From contig DJVU01000059.1 of the NCBI GenBank assembly GCA_002441345.1, positions 1 to 53,768 of the forward strand: a stretch of 53,768 bases of DNA, read 5' to 3'. A program made the position numbers and the translations under genes. Positions 26,570 to 34,900 of the stretch are shown here, in pieces (the stretch's first letter is position 1; every line of letters begins with the position of its first letter). This DNA is from Bacteroidales bacterium UBA6248 (GTDB lineage: Bacteria > Bacteroidota > Bacteroidia > Bacteroidales > Lentimicrobiaceae). The notes beneath the pieces are model-generated. The model ran no database searches, was not told where the DNA came from, and saw only the letters and a list, made by a program, of their open reading frames with translations.

Positions 26570-28003
26570 ATGAAAAATCTTCAACGTATTGTTTTGCTGA
26601 TGATTTGCGTGTTTCCGGCATGCAATTCCGGGCGTAATGCAGATGCTTCACAGGATGTTTCATCGTTCTTCCGGATTGAAACCGGCAAGCCGGTTACGCT
26701 GGTTCTGGCCTGTTATAAAACAACCATGCGTGCCGGCCATTCCGAAACAACACGTCTCAGGGTAAGTGCGGCCGACAGCATCGACCGTGAAATTATGGAT
26801 GCAGCAATTCCTTTCCGGATTTCTGTCAGCGGAGATGCAGTACTGCAGAATGCCGACGGCAGTGCACCAGGGCTGGTCAGCCGTTCGGATACCCTCAGCG
26901 TCTGGGAATCGGTTCTCACAGACGGGGTTTGCGAATTCATAATGACTACCGGAAACACTCCCGGCAAGTTTAAAGTGGAAGTGAGTGCCGACGGACTTTG
27001 GCCGGCTTCCCACGAAATACATCTGTTGCCTGCCGGTTTTCAGCTTCTGCAACCTGCTGCACTTCCGCTTCCTCCCTCCCCGCACGTTTACCCAAAAATG
27101 ATAGGTGCCGATATCTCATTTCTTCCGCAGCTGGAGGATGAAGGAATGAAGTTTTACGATAAAGGCGTGGAGAAGGATGCCTTTGAGCTGCTTAAAAATC
27201 ATGGGTTCAATTACATTCGCCTGCGGATTTTTGTAAGTCCCGAACACCCGAAAGGCTATTCGCCAGGGAAGGGATACTGCGGATTTGAACAGACGCTGGC
27301 TATGGCCAAACGGGTTAAGGACTCCGGGCTTAACCTGTTGCTCGATTTTCATTACAGCGATTACTGGGCAGATCCCCAGCAGCAATTCAAACCGGCCGTT
27401 TGGGAGGGGCAGGATACCGAAACCCTGGCGGCAAGCCTGAAGGATTATACCAGATCGGTACTTCTGAGTCTCAAAGAGCAGGGCACGCTTCCTCAGATGG
27501 TTCAGGTTGGTAACGAGATTAACCACGGTATGGTCTGGCCCGACGGACACATCAGCAATCCGGATAATCTGGCGAAACTTCTGAAAGCAGGCGTTGAAGC
27601 CTGTCGCGAAGCCGACTCATCCATTCAGGTGATGATGCACCTGGCACTGGGCGGACAAACGGAGGAAGCCGTTTTCTGGTTCGATAACATGATCGCACGT
27701 GGTGTGTCGTTTGATGTTATCGGGCTTTCCTATTATCCGCGATGGCACGGCACTCCCGAAGATCTGTCGCGTACCATGCATGTGCTGGCCCGGCGCTACG
27801 GCAAAGACGTGAATGTGGCGGAATACAGTGCCTTCAAAAAGGAAATCCACGATATGGTATTCGGTTTGCCCGGAAACAGGGGTCAGGGAGCCTGTATCTG
27901 GGAACCCCTGAATACGTGGAGAAGGCTTTTCGACGACCAGGGTAACGCACTCGATGAAATTCGTATCTACGACAGCCTTGCCGGTAAGTACCTGCAACAC
28001 TGA
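26570..28003 (+). CDS. GH53 endo-beta-1,4-galactanase lipoprotein
   Basis: Hydrolyses beta-1,4-galactan side chains of pectin/arabinogalactan. The 477 residues comprise a lipoprotein signal (MKNLQRIVLLMICVFPAC), an N-terminal beta-rich module (about 35-165) and a GH53 TIM barrel (about 175-475). Family motifs are GADISFLPQLEDEG, YIRLRIFVSPE, LLLDFHYSDYWADP and FDVIGLSYYP. The probable acid/base is Glu316 in VGNEINHG and the probable nucleophile is Glu418 in NVAEYSAF, about 100 residues apart as expected. No SusC/SusD pair or other glycan genes are adjacent, which is unusual for a Bacteroidetes glycanase. Lipidation suggests surface anchoring. Confidence 0.92.
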   Translation: MKNLQRIVLLMICVFPACNSGRNADASQDVSSFFRIETGKPVTLVLACYKTTMRAGHSETTRLRVSAADSIDREIMDAAIPFRISVSGDAVLQNADGSAPGLVSRSDTLSVWESVLTDGVCEFIMTTGNTPGKFKVEVSADGLWPASHEIHLLPAGFQLLQPAALPLPPSPHVYPKMIGADISFLPQLEDEGMKFYDKGVEKDAFELLKNHGFNYIRLRIFVSPEHPKGYSPGKGYCGFEQTLAMAKRVKDSGLNLLLDFHYSDYWADPQQQFKPAVWEGQDTETLAASLKDYTRSVLLSLKEQGTLPQMVQVGNEINHGMVWPDGHISNPDNLAKLLKAGVEACREADSSIQVMMHLALGGQTEEAVFWFDNMIARGVSFDVIGLSYYPRWHGTPEDLSRTMHVLARRYGKDVNVAEYSAFKKEIHDMVFGLPGNRGQGACIWEPLNTWRRLFDDQGNALDEIRIYDSLAGKYLQH

Positions 28004-28148
28004 ACGGCATGCAGTGGGCCAGTTTAAACTCATACTAAGTTCGGCAAACCGGCGTTTTAACATACATATTCAGCACTTTCAGCAGAAGTGCACGATGTAT
28101 GCGAGGCTGCGCTGCGGAGCCATTCCGGAAACGCTGGATTTTTTTATC

Positions 28149-28156
28149 TAATTTTG
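28149..28156 (+). promoter_or_regulatory. S41 peptidase gene -7 promoter element
   Basis: TAATTTTG followed by CAG, 28 bases upstream of the ATG at 28185. Confidence 0.65.
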
Positions 28157-28184
28157 CAGTTCCGCATTTCCTAGAAACAGAACC

Positions 28185-29813
28185 ATGTACAACAACAAAA
28201 GAAACGTAATATATCTTCCCATTGCCTTTGCCCTTGTGCTTGTTGCCGGAATTTTCGTTGGAGCCTCCCTGGTAAAGGTTTCATCATCGAATCAAAACCT
28301 GATACAGCGTATTCAGAGCCGCAATTTTGATCCGGTTGACAATGTTATCAGCTATATTGAGCAGGAATATGTGGATTCGGTGGATGTTAATAAACTCAGG
28401 CAGTCAGCCATAGCAGGCATGCTTTCGGATCTCGATCCGCATTCAAGTTATATTACCGCCGAGGAGTTCAACGAGGTGAACGATCCGCTGCTCGGCAGTT
28501 TCGATGGAATAGGAGTTCAGTTCCGTATGGAAAACGATACGGTGTACATCATTAATGCCATTACGGGCGGCCCGTCCGAGAAGGCCGGTATACTGGCCGG
28601 CGACCGCATAGTAAAGGTTAACGATGAGCTGATAGCAGGTATTAATATGTCGACCAACGAGGTAATGAAGCGTTTAAAAGGCGAACGTGGCACCAAAGTA
28701 GAAGTCAGTGTATTCCGCAGAGGTATGGATGAGCTGATTCCGTTCACCATTACCCGCGATGCCATCCCTACCTACAGCATCGACATTGCTTTTATGCCGG
28801 AACCGGGCATTGGATATATTAAACTTTCGAAGTTTTCAGCAACCACACCCGAAGAGCTGAACCGCTCCCTGCTTACCCTGATAGGGCAGGGGATGGAGAG
28901 CCTGGTACTTGACCTTCGCGGGAATTCCGGAGGATACCTGCAGACAGCCATCGATGCAGCCGACGAGTTTCTTGGAGAAGGCAAACTTATTGTTTATACC
29001 AGCGGGTATAATCGTCCGGCTCAGCATGCCTATGCCACAGCCAAAGGACGATTTGAGCGCGGCGATGTATACATTCTTATCGATGAGGGTTCGGCTTCTT
29101 CGAGCGAAATCCTGGCAGGAGCCATTCAGGACAATGACCGTGGATGGATCGTCGGACGCCGTTCGTTCGGGAAGGGTCTCGTGCAGGAACAGCTTTCTCT
29201 GCCCGACGGATCGGCCATCCGCCTGACGGTTGCCAGGTATTACACTCCGGCCGGCCGCAGCATCCAGAAGCCATATAAAAACGGGAAAACCGATGAGTAC
29301 ATGGGTGAGCTTCACGAGCGCTGGATGAGCGGTGAACTCGAGAGCGCCGACAGCATTCACTTTAACGATACCCTGAAGTATACCACGGCCGGCGGTCGCG
29401 TCGTTTACGGCGGCGGCGGTATTATGCCCGATTTCTATATCCCGGTTGAGCGCAACGAGAATTATGTTTATTACAACCAGCTGCTGGGAAGAGGACTTGT
29501 CTATCAGTACATCTTCGAGTATACCGACCGTAACCGTGCGGCACTCCGGAGGTATACAGACCTGCAAACCTTCGACCGTGAATTTCACATAACACCCGAT
29601 TTCTTTACCCGGTTTATCCGCTTTGCCAAGTCCAAAGGCGTTGAACCCGATCCTAAAGGAATTGCTTTTGTTAAAGAGGAGCTGGAGAACCTTATGAAAG
29701 CACTGATCGCCCGCAACTTGTTCGACGAAAAGGGATTTTACCCCATTTACCTTCGCACCGATAAAACCTTCCTGAAAGCAGTAGAGGAGATCCGGAAGGG
29801 AAGCGGAGAATAA
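28185..29813 (+). CDS. S41-family C-terminal processing peptidase
   Basis: A 542-residue serine protease anchored by an N-terminal membrane segment (about 8-30). A helical region and the SDLDPHSSYI segment precede a PDZ domain (about 100-195, with GIGVQFRMEND and AGILAGDRIVKVND). The S41 protease domain follows. The Ser/Lys dyad is in GSASSSEIL (around residues 301-309) and SFGKGLVQEQ (Lys near 331). The C-terminal ~190 residues form an extra helical domain usual in Bacteroidetes homologues. It trims C-termini of periplasmic or envelope proteins. It is convergent with glmS. Confidence 0.93.
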   Translation: MYNNKRNVIYLPIAFALVLVAGIFVGASLVKVSSSNQNLIQRIQSRNFDPVDNVISYIEQEYVDSVDVNKLRQSAIAGMLSDLDPHSSYITAEEFNEVNDPLLGSFDGIGVQFRMENDTVYIINAITGGPSEKAGILAGDRIVKVNDELIAGINMSTNEVMKRLKGERGTKVEVSVFRRGMDELIPFTITRDAIPTYSIDIAFMPEPGIGYIKLSKFSATTPEELNRSLLTLIGQGMESLVLDLRGNSGGYLQTAIDAADEFLGEGKLIVYTSGYNRPAQHAYATAKGRFERGDVYILIDEGSASSSEILAGAIQDNDRGWIVGRRSFGKGLVQEQLSLPDGSAIRLTVARYYTPAGRSIQKPYKNGKTDEYMGELHERWMSGELESADSIHFNDTLKYTTAGGRVVYGGGGIMPDFYIPVERNENYVYYNQLLGRGLVYQYIFEYTDRNRAALRRYTDLQTFDREFHITPDFFTRFIRFAKSKGVEPDPKGIAFVKEELENLMKALIARNLFDEKGFYPIYLRTDKTFLKAVEEIRKGSGE

Positions 29814-29910
29814 GGCATACCAAATGCCGGTCAGCACTTAAGCGGTTGCCGGAAGACTGGAAGCAGGAAGGCAAGTTATCAGATTTTACCCGATAATTGA
29901 ACGTTTCAGA

Positions 29911-31749
29911 CTACTCCACCGTAACGCTCTTGGCGAGGTTACGTGGCTGGTCGACGTTGCATCCGCGCATGACGGCGATATGGTACGAAAGCAGCTGCAA
30001 CGGTATGGTTGCAAGCAGGGGTACCAGCATCTCTTCCGTTTCCGGGATTTCGATGTAATGATCGGCAAGGTCTTTAACCGTTTCATCGCCCTCGGTAATG
30101 ATGGCAATGATTTTGGCTTTACGGGCCTTTACTTCCTGGATGTTTGACACCACTTTTTCGTAAGTGCCTTTGTTGGTGGCTATTACTACTACCGGCATCT
30201 CCGCGTCGATCAGGGCGATGGGGCCGTGTTTCATTTCAGCGGCAGGATACCCTTCGGCATGGATATAGGAGATCTCTTTCAGTTTCAGCGCGCCTTCCAT
30301 GGCTACGGGGTAGTTATAGCCACGGCCGAGGTACAGGGCATTCCGCGAATTCCTGAAGATCCCGGCAATTTCAATGATTTTGGAATTCACCTTCAGGGTT
30401 TCTTCCACCTTTCCGGGAATGTCGTCGAGCTCGTGCAGGAGCTGGTTAAATCTGGATTTGGAAATGGTACCTTTACTGTCGGCCAGCATCAGCGCCATCA
30501 GCGTAAGCAGTGTAACCTGAGCTGTAAATGCCTTGGTGGAGGCCACGCCGATTTCGGGTCCGGCATGGGTATAGGAACCGGCATGTGTCGCGCGGGCAAT
30601 CGATGATCCCACAACATTGCAAATACCTATTATGGTGGCTCCCTTCGATTTTGCCAGTTCGATGGCGGCCAGGGTGTCGGCTGTTTCACCCGACTGTGAA
30701 ATGGCAATCACAACGTCGTTTTCGTAGATCACCGGATTCCGGTAGCGGAATTCGGAAGCATATTCCACCTCCACGGGGATGCGGGCGAGCTCTTCAAAGA
30801 GGTACTCACCAACCAGTCCCGCATGCCATGAGGTGCCGCAGGCAATAATGATAATCCGGTCGGCATTCATCAGTTTCTGCTGGTAATCGATGATACCTCC
30901 GAGCAATACAATTCCTTCGCGGGCCTTCAACCGTCCGCGCATGCTGTCGCGAATGGAACGGGGCTGCTCATAGATCTCCTTGAGCATGAAATGATCATAT
31001 CCCTCTTTCTCGAGCGCACTCAGGTTGATTTCAAGCGTCTGAATATACGGAGTCTTTTCAATATTTGTAATGGTCTTGATGCGGAGATCGTGTGTACGGT
31101 GAAGAATGGCAATCTCTTCATCGTTCAGGTAAACCACTTCGCGGGTGTATTCAACTATCGGGGTGGCATCGGACGCAACGAAAAACTCATTTTCGCCCAC
31201 ACCTACCACAAGCGGACTACCTTTGCGGGCAGCAATCAGGGTGTCGGGATCGTTTTTATCAATTATAACAATAGCATAAGCTCCAACAACCTGGTTGAGA
31301 GCAATCTGCACGGCTTCGGGAAGCGGTACCTTTTCGTTGATACCGATGTCCTCTATAAGATGAATCAGTACCTCAGTATCGGTCTCGCTTTCAAATTTAT
31401 ACCCGCGCTTGATCAGCTCATTGCGCAAGGGTGCATAATTTTCGATGATACCGTTGTGAATTATTGCCAGGTTTTTTGAGTAGGAAAAATGCGGGTGCGC
31501 ATTCACGTCGTTGGGTTCTCCGTGCGTGGCCCAGCGTGTGTGGGCTATGCCTATGGTGCCGCTCAAATCCTTGTCTTTAACGGCCTCTTCCAGATTAGCT
31601 ACCTTGCCTCTGGTTTTATACAGTTTTAATTCGTTGTTCAGTACAGCAATGCCTGCACTGTCATATCCCCGGTATTCCAGGCGATGAAGCCCCTTTATCA
31701 GGATTGGATAGGCCTGGCGGGGTCCGATGTAAGCTACAATTCCACACAT
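29911..31749 (-). CDS. glmS: Glucosamine-fructose-6-phosphate aminotransferase (isomerising)
   Basis: Makes glucosamine-6-phosphate from fructose-6-phosphate and glutamine, the entry to UDP-GlcNAc, murein and LPS. The 612 residues have the glutaminase half starting MCGIVAYIGP (Cys2 nucleophile), with GIAHTRWATHGEPN and HNGIIENY. Two SIS isomerase domains follow (SQSGETADTLAAIELAKSKG; the terminal CNVDQPRNLAKSVTVE is invariant in the family). It has a leader of about 210 nt with predicted folding (31750-31963). Upstream, 532 bases away, is the DUF4270 gene in the same orientation. Confidence 0.97.
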   Translation of the reverse strand: MCGIVAYIGPRQAYPILIKGLHRLEYRGYDSAGIAVLNNELKLYKTRGKVANLEEAVKDKDLSGTIGIAHTRWATHGEPNDVNAHPHFSYSKNLAIIHNGIIENYAPLRNELIKRGYKFESETDTEVLIHLIEDIGINEKVPLPEAVQIALNQVVGAYAIVIIDKNDPDTLIAARKGSPLVVGVGENEFFVASDATPIVEYTREVVYLNDEEIAILHRTHDLRIKTITNIEKTPYIQTLEINLSALEKEGYDHFMLKEIYEQPRSIRDSMRGRLKAREGIVLLGGIIDYQQKLMNADRIIIIACGTSWHAGLVGEYLFEELARIPVEVEYASEFRYRNPVIYENDVVIAISQSGETADTLAAIELAKSKGATIIGICNVVGSSIARATHAGSYTHAGPEIGVASTKAFTAQVTLLTLMALMLADSKGTISKSRFNQLLHELDDIPGKVEETLKVNSKIIEIAGIFRNSRNALYLGRGYNYPVAMEGALKLKEISYIHAEGYPAAEMKHGPIALIDAEMPVVVIATNKGTYEKVVSNIQEVKARKAKIIAIITEGDETVKDLADHYIEIPETEEMLVPLLATIPLQLLSYHIAVMRGCNVDQPRNLAKSVTVE

Positions 31750-32281
31750 ACTATTTCTATTCTTAACTTTTTAATATACAATTCCGGATGAACACTGGTA
31801 TTAATTCTGAAATTATGGGAATACATCCCCGATCCGGGATTATTATGTTATGAACTTCAGGTAAGGGAGACGAGATTGAACAAAATGACCTGACAGGCAG
31901 GTTATATCGCTATCGTTCAACCGGTGAAAAAATGCCCCCCGCTTCCTGTACAAAAAATCCGTACAAAGGTAAACTTTTAAAAGCTCCGCTTTCTTTTCTG
32001 ATGTAAACTTAATGATCAACAGATGTAAATAATTTATTTTAATAAGTCGGCATGACATTATATTTTTATGCATCACCCAACCATTGACAAAGGCATTTCT
32101 CCAAAAGCCGATAAGGGGTTTAATTCAGGAATTAAAACCAGTAACAGACTGAAAGTGATTTTACTGAACAAAACACAATCCCTTTAGGGGATGGTCAGCC
32201 GGAATAATCCGGTTTGTTGAAGTTTATCCTGCCTAACGGAGAAAACTGGTTTTCGGTGCAGAGACGACGCTCGCCGGATTG
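31750..32281. other. glmS upstream region with structured leader
   Basis: A 532-base gene-free stretch. On the minus strand, between the candidate promoter (31964-31971) and the glmS ATG, two foldable elements are visible. One is a nested hairpin: arms TTGAAC/GTTCAA at 31915-31920 and 31876-31881, enclosing ACCTG/CAGGT at 31888-31902. The second is ATCCCGGATCGGGGAT at 31825-31840. The rest is AT-rich. It does not resemble the glmS ribozyme. Confidence 0.45.
31964..31971 (-). promoter_or_regulatory. glmS -7 promoter element
   Basis: TACCTTTG on the minus strand, a consensus TAnnTTTG; no clear -33 partner. It would give a leader of about 210 nt. Confidence 0.45.
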
Positions 32282-33586
32282 CTATTCGATAAGCGTATAA
32301 TAAATGATAAGTTTCATACGGCTTGCAGTACCTCCGGGACCTGAAAGCACAACCCTGTCTCCCTTCAGCGAAGAGCCGGAGATAAGCAGCATGAGTCCGT
32401 TGTCGCGGGCTTCCGGATTACGCATCATATCCTGCACATACTTGCTGACCCTGAAGCGGTATTCGCTGTTGTTGACATACCTGCCGCCGAAATAAGCGGT
32501 TCCTATGCTTTCGTCAAACATCATTTTATAAGTTCCGGTATCGGAAAGGGCACGTAACGCGAGTTGCGAAGGTGGTTTCAGTGAGCTTTCCGCATCGTCG
32601 TTGGGTAATACCAGTATTGCTTCATTTACCGCTATGTTTGCCTTTTCAGGGATGTTTTTCAGGTAAGGGAAGCGCAGTTTAACCTTGGTACCGGCCATTG
32701 ACTGAAGGAAGACCCGCTGATTTCCGGCAGCTGTATCGCCGGCGAATTGCTGAAGCATCAGCGGACTGGCGCCTTCATGATCGAAATGGGTGTAATTATT
32801 GAAGCGGGCACAGGCCGAGTTAATGGGTAATGCAATGGAAGTGGTATCGTTGCTGTTGCGGTAGTAGACGTTGATACGTGAGTTGTCGTGAAGCAGGTCG
32901 AAATACAGCAGGGCTCCGGAAGGCGTAGTGGTTACCGGCTCCGGTGCAATGTAAAGTCCTTTGAAAACTTCACGGAAGTAAGTATTCGACGAAAGGGTGG
33001 AATCGCTTGCATTCATCAGTTTGGTGGCATACTGCTGGCTTAGGGTAATCCGCAGGTGCGGAGGCATGTATTTGCCATCGACAGAGTCGGCTGTTTTCAA
33101 ATTCGGCACAAATGTTACCTGCCCTATGGGGATGGGATTGTAGGCAACCTCCGAATTTGAATAGTAGATATTATCAAAGCCGAGCGTATCGCTCAGCTCG
33201 TATACTTTAACCGTGTGCTGGGATAATGAGTCGCCGTATACTCCCGAATACACCAGGGTTAATACCACAGAGTCGGCCACTGCATTTGCTCCGAACGACA
33301 CATTGTTGGCAGGGAGCCGGTATTGCGTATAAAACGAGGCCATAGTCCGGCCAAACACAGGGTCATTCATATACCCCAGAATACTGGTCGAAAGCTCGTC
33401 GGAAGGAAGGGAGTCTTCGGCCAGGGTATAGGCAATAATGGTTGCAGTGTCGATATAGCTCATCCCGAGATAATCACCTTCGGGAAGCAGGTCGAGACCG
33501 ATAAGGTCGGGTTCTTTTTTGCATGCGGTAATCAGGGCAGCAATCATCAATGCTGCGAACAAACGGCTTAGGCTGGATTTGTGCAC
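32282..33586 (-). CDS. DUF4270 family lipoprotein
   Basis: A 434-residue lipoprotein (signal ending AALITAC, then KKEPDLIGLDLLPEGD, the typical DUF4270 start). The mature protein is beta-rich, with a conserved YMNDPVFGRTMASFYTQYRL near residue 75. The distal part, SEYRFRVSKYVQDMMRNP and GLMLLISGSSLKGDRVVLSG, is also characteristic. Function is unknown to me. It lies 47 bases downstream of the GT5-like gene and upstream of glmS on the same strand, a gene order I recall from other Bacteroidales. Confidence 0.88.
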   Translation of the reverse strand: MHKSSLSRLFAALMIAALITACKKEPDLIGLDLLPEGDYLGMSYIDTATIIAYTLAEDSLPSDELSTSILGYMNDPVFGRTMASFYTQYRLPANNVSFGANAVADSVVLTLVYSGVYGDSLSQHTVKVYELSDTLGFDNIYYSNSEVAYNPIPIGQVTFVPNLKTADSVDGKYMPPHLRITLSQQYATKLMNASDSTLSSNTYFREVFKGLYIAPEPVTTTPSGALLYFDLLHDNSRINVYYRNSNDTTSIALPINSACARFNNYTHFDHEGASPLMLQQFAGDTAAGNQRVFLQSMAGTKVKLRFPYLKNIPEKANIAVNEAILVLPNDDAESSLKPPSQLALRALSDTGTYKMMFDESIGTAYFGGRYVNNSEYRFRVSKYVQDMMRNPEARDNGLMLLISGSSLKGDRVVLSGPGGTASRMKLIIYYTLIE

Positions 33587-33633
33587 GTTGGGAATGTATT
33601 TTTCGTTACTTGACAGCGGTGCAAGATTACGCT

Positions 33634-34461
33634 TTATTCGGATTCGCTTCTCTCGCTGCTAAGGATTTTATCATAAAAAATGTTATACGCATCAATGAAG
33701 GTGTCGAGCGGCTGGTACGACAGGAAGTGTTTGCCGGTTTCATTGCAGTATTCAACAAGCTCGGCATTTACCGTTTCGCTCCCCTGAATGATTCCGTCGG
33801 AGAAATCGATGGCCGCCTTCATGATGTTAACGTAGGAAGGTTTCTTATAGTGTTTGAGGTCTTTGTTTGTTATCCCGTCGAGCTTGATTCTGTTGCCTGC
33901 ATCCTTGTTCCAGGTCTCCTCAAAATCATCGTCGTACAGCGAAATCACTACCCTGGTATCGCTGAAAAGCGGATTATCGCGGAATGCCCGTTTGATGTAA
34001 AGGGGAACAAGACTGGTCATCCAGCCGTGACAATGGATTAAATCGGGTGCCCAGCCAAGCTTTTTCACGGTTTCAATAACCCCGCGGCTGAAAAAGACGG
34101 CACGCTCGTCGTTGTCTTTGAAAAACTTATTGTTCTTGTCGCGGAACATAAACTTCCGCTGAAAATAATCATCGTTGTCGATGAAATAAATCTGCATACG
34201 GGCAGACTGAATGGAAGCTACCTTGATGATGAGCGGGTGGTCCGTGTCGTCGATAATCAGGTTCATCCCCGAAAGGCGTATAACCTCATGCAACTGATTT
34301 CTGCGTTCATTAATGTGACCGAACCTTGGCATAAAGGTGCGGATCTCACGGCCCCTTTCCTGAATCCCCTGTGGCAGATGCCTGCCAATATACCCCATCT
34401 GACTATCCCTCAGGTAAGGTATAATTTCCTGGGAAACAAACAGTATCCTGGCTTTTTCCAT
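33634..34461 (-). CDS. GT5-only glycogen/starch synthase-like protein
   Basis: A 275-residue protein matching only the N-terminal catalytic half (GT5) of GlgA, which is normally about 480 residues. Recognisable parts are KARILFVSQEIIPYL, LPQGIQERGREIRTFMPRFG, a YFIDNDDYFQRKF block, and PDLIHCHGWMTSLVPLY. The substrate-binding Lys-X-Gly-Gly motif is absent; the equivalent place reads DSQMGYIGRHL. The whole C-terminal GT-B half is missing. The frame is intact and this short form is common in Bacteroidales, so it is not a local truncation. Synthase activity is therefore doubtful. It is first in an operon with the DUF4270 gene. Confidence 0.82.
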   Translation of the reverse strand: MEKARILFVSQEIIPYLRDSQMGYIGRHLPQGIQERGREIRTFMPRFGHINERRNQLHEVIRLSGMNLIIDDTDHPLIIKVASIQSARMQIYFIDNDDYFQRKFMFRDKNNKFFKDNDERAVFFSRGVIETVKKLGWAPDLIHCHGWMTSLVPLYIKRAFRDNPLFSDTRVVISLYDDDFEETWNKDAGNRIKLDGITNKDLKHYKKPSYVNIMKAAIDFSDGIIQGSETVNAELVEYCNETGKHFLSYQPLDTFIDAYNIFYDKILSSERSESE

Positions 34462-34490
34462 AGTAATTCCTTATTAACACGAATAATGTG

Positions 34491-34498
34491 CAAAATTA
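34491..34498 (-). promoter_or_regulatory. GT5-like/DUF4270 operon -7 element
   Basis: TAATTTTG followed by CAC on the minus strand, 29 bases before the ATG at 34461. Confidence 0.6.
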
Positions 34499-34645
34499 GT
34501 AAATAATATCCAATCTTTTATGTTTGGATACTTATTATTTACTTGTTAATCAGCACTAAAGAGAGAATTCTCCGCTCATTTCCGCAACAAATCCATTCAC
34601 TAAATTGATCGTCAACAGGTTAAGATTAAATATAACAGCCGCTGT

Positions 34646-34694
34646 GGAAAAGAATTTTCCATCATTTTTTAAATAATTCCGCAATCGTTTGCGG
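34646..34694. promoter_or_regulatory. Pair of perfect inverted repeats, possible operators
   Basis: GGAAAA-GAA-TTTTCC and CCGCAA-TCGT-TTGCGG lie 18 bases apart and about 120-165 bases upstream of the oxidoreductase -7 element. No U-run follows, so terminators are unlikely; regulator binding sites are a possibility. Confidence 0.35.
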
Positions 34695-34811
34695 CTTCTG
34701 TCGCGCTTATTTATAATGAGTCTAATTTAAGCTATTGATAATGACATAAATAGATAGCAATATTTATGTGAAATTTTTTGACAGGTTCAGAATCAACCCA
34801 ACAAATAATTA

Positions 34812-34819
34812 TAAATTTG
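34812..34819 (+). promoter_or_regulatory. Oxidoreductase gene -7 promoter element
   Basis: TAAATTTG followed by CCCC, about 80 bases before the ATG at 34901. Confidence 0.6.
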
Positions 34820-34900
34820 CCCCGCCTGTATCCGGTCAGGTGACAGCTTGCCCGACCGAATTTTAACCGGCAGACGTTCACATTCTTAATTCCACCTCGT

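Larger units (their letters stand above)
34462..34900. other. Divergent intergenic region with inverted repeats
   Basis: A 439-base AT-rich gap between the GT5-like gene and the large oxidoreductase gene. It contains the two divergent -7 elements (34491 and 34812). Between them are two perfect inverted repeats, GGAAAA-GAA-TTTTCC (34646-34660) and CCGCAA-TCGT-TTGCGG (34679-34694). No gene is visible. Confidence 0.6.

Noticed and set aside
28836..29837. A 333-codon frame antisense to the S41 peptidase gene
   Set aside because: A shadow of a conserved gene with no recognisable protein features.
31750..31963. A glmS self-cleaving ribozyme
   Set aside because: The leader lacks the conserved core of that ribozyme, which is also known mainly from Firmicutes.
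31843..32076. A 77-codon minus-strand frame upstream of glmS
   Set aside because: No family features; it crosses the candidate promoter and leader folds, so a leader RNA explains the region better.
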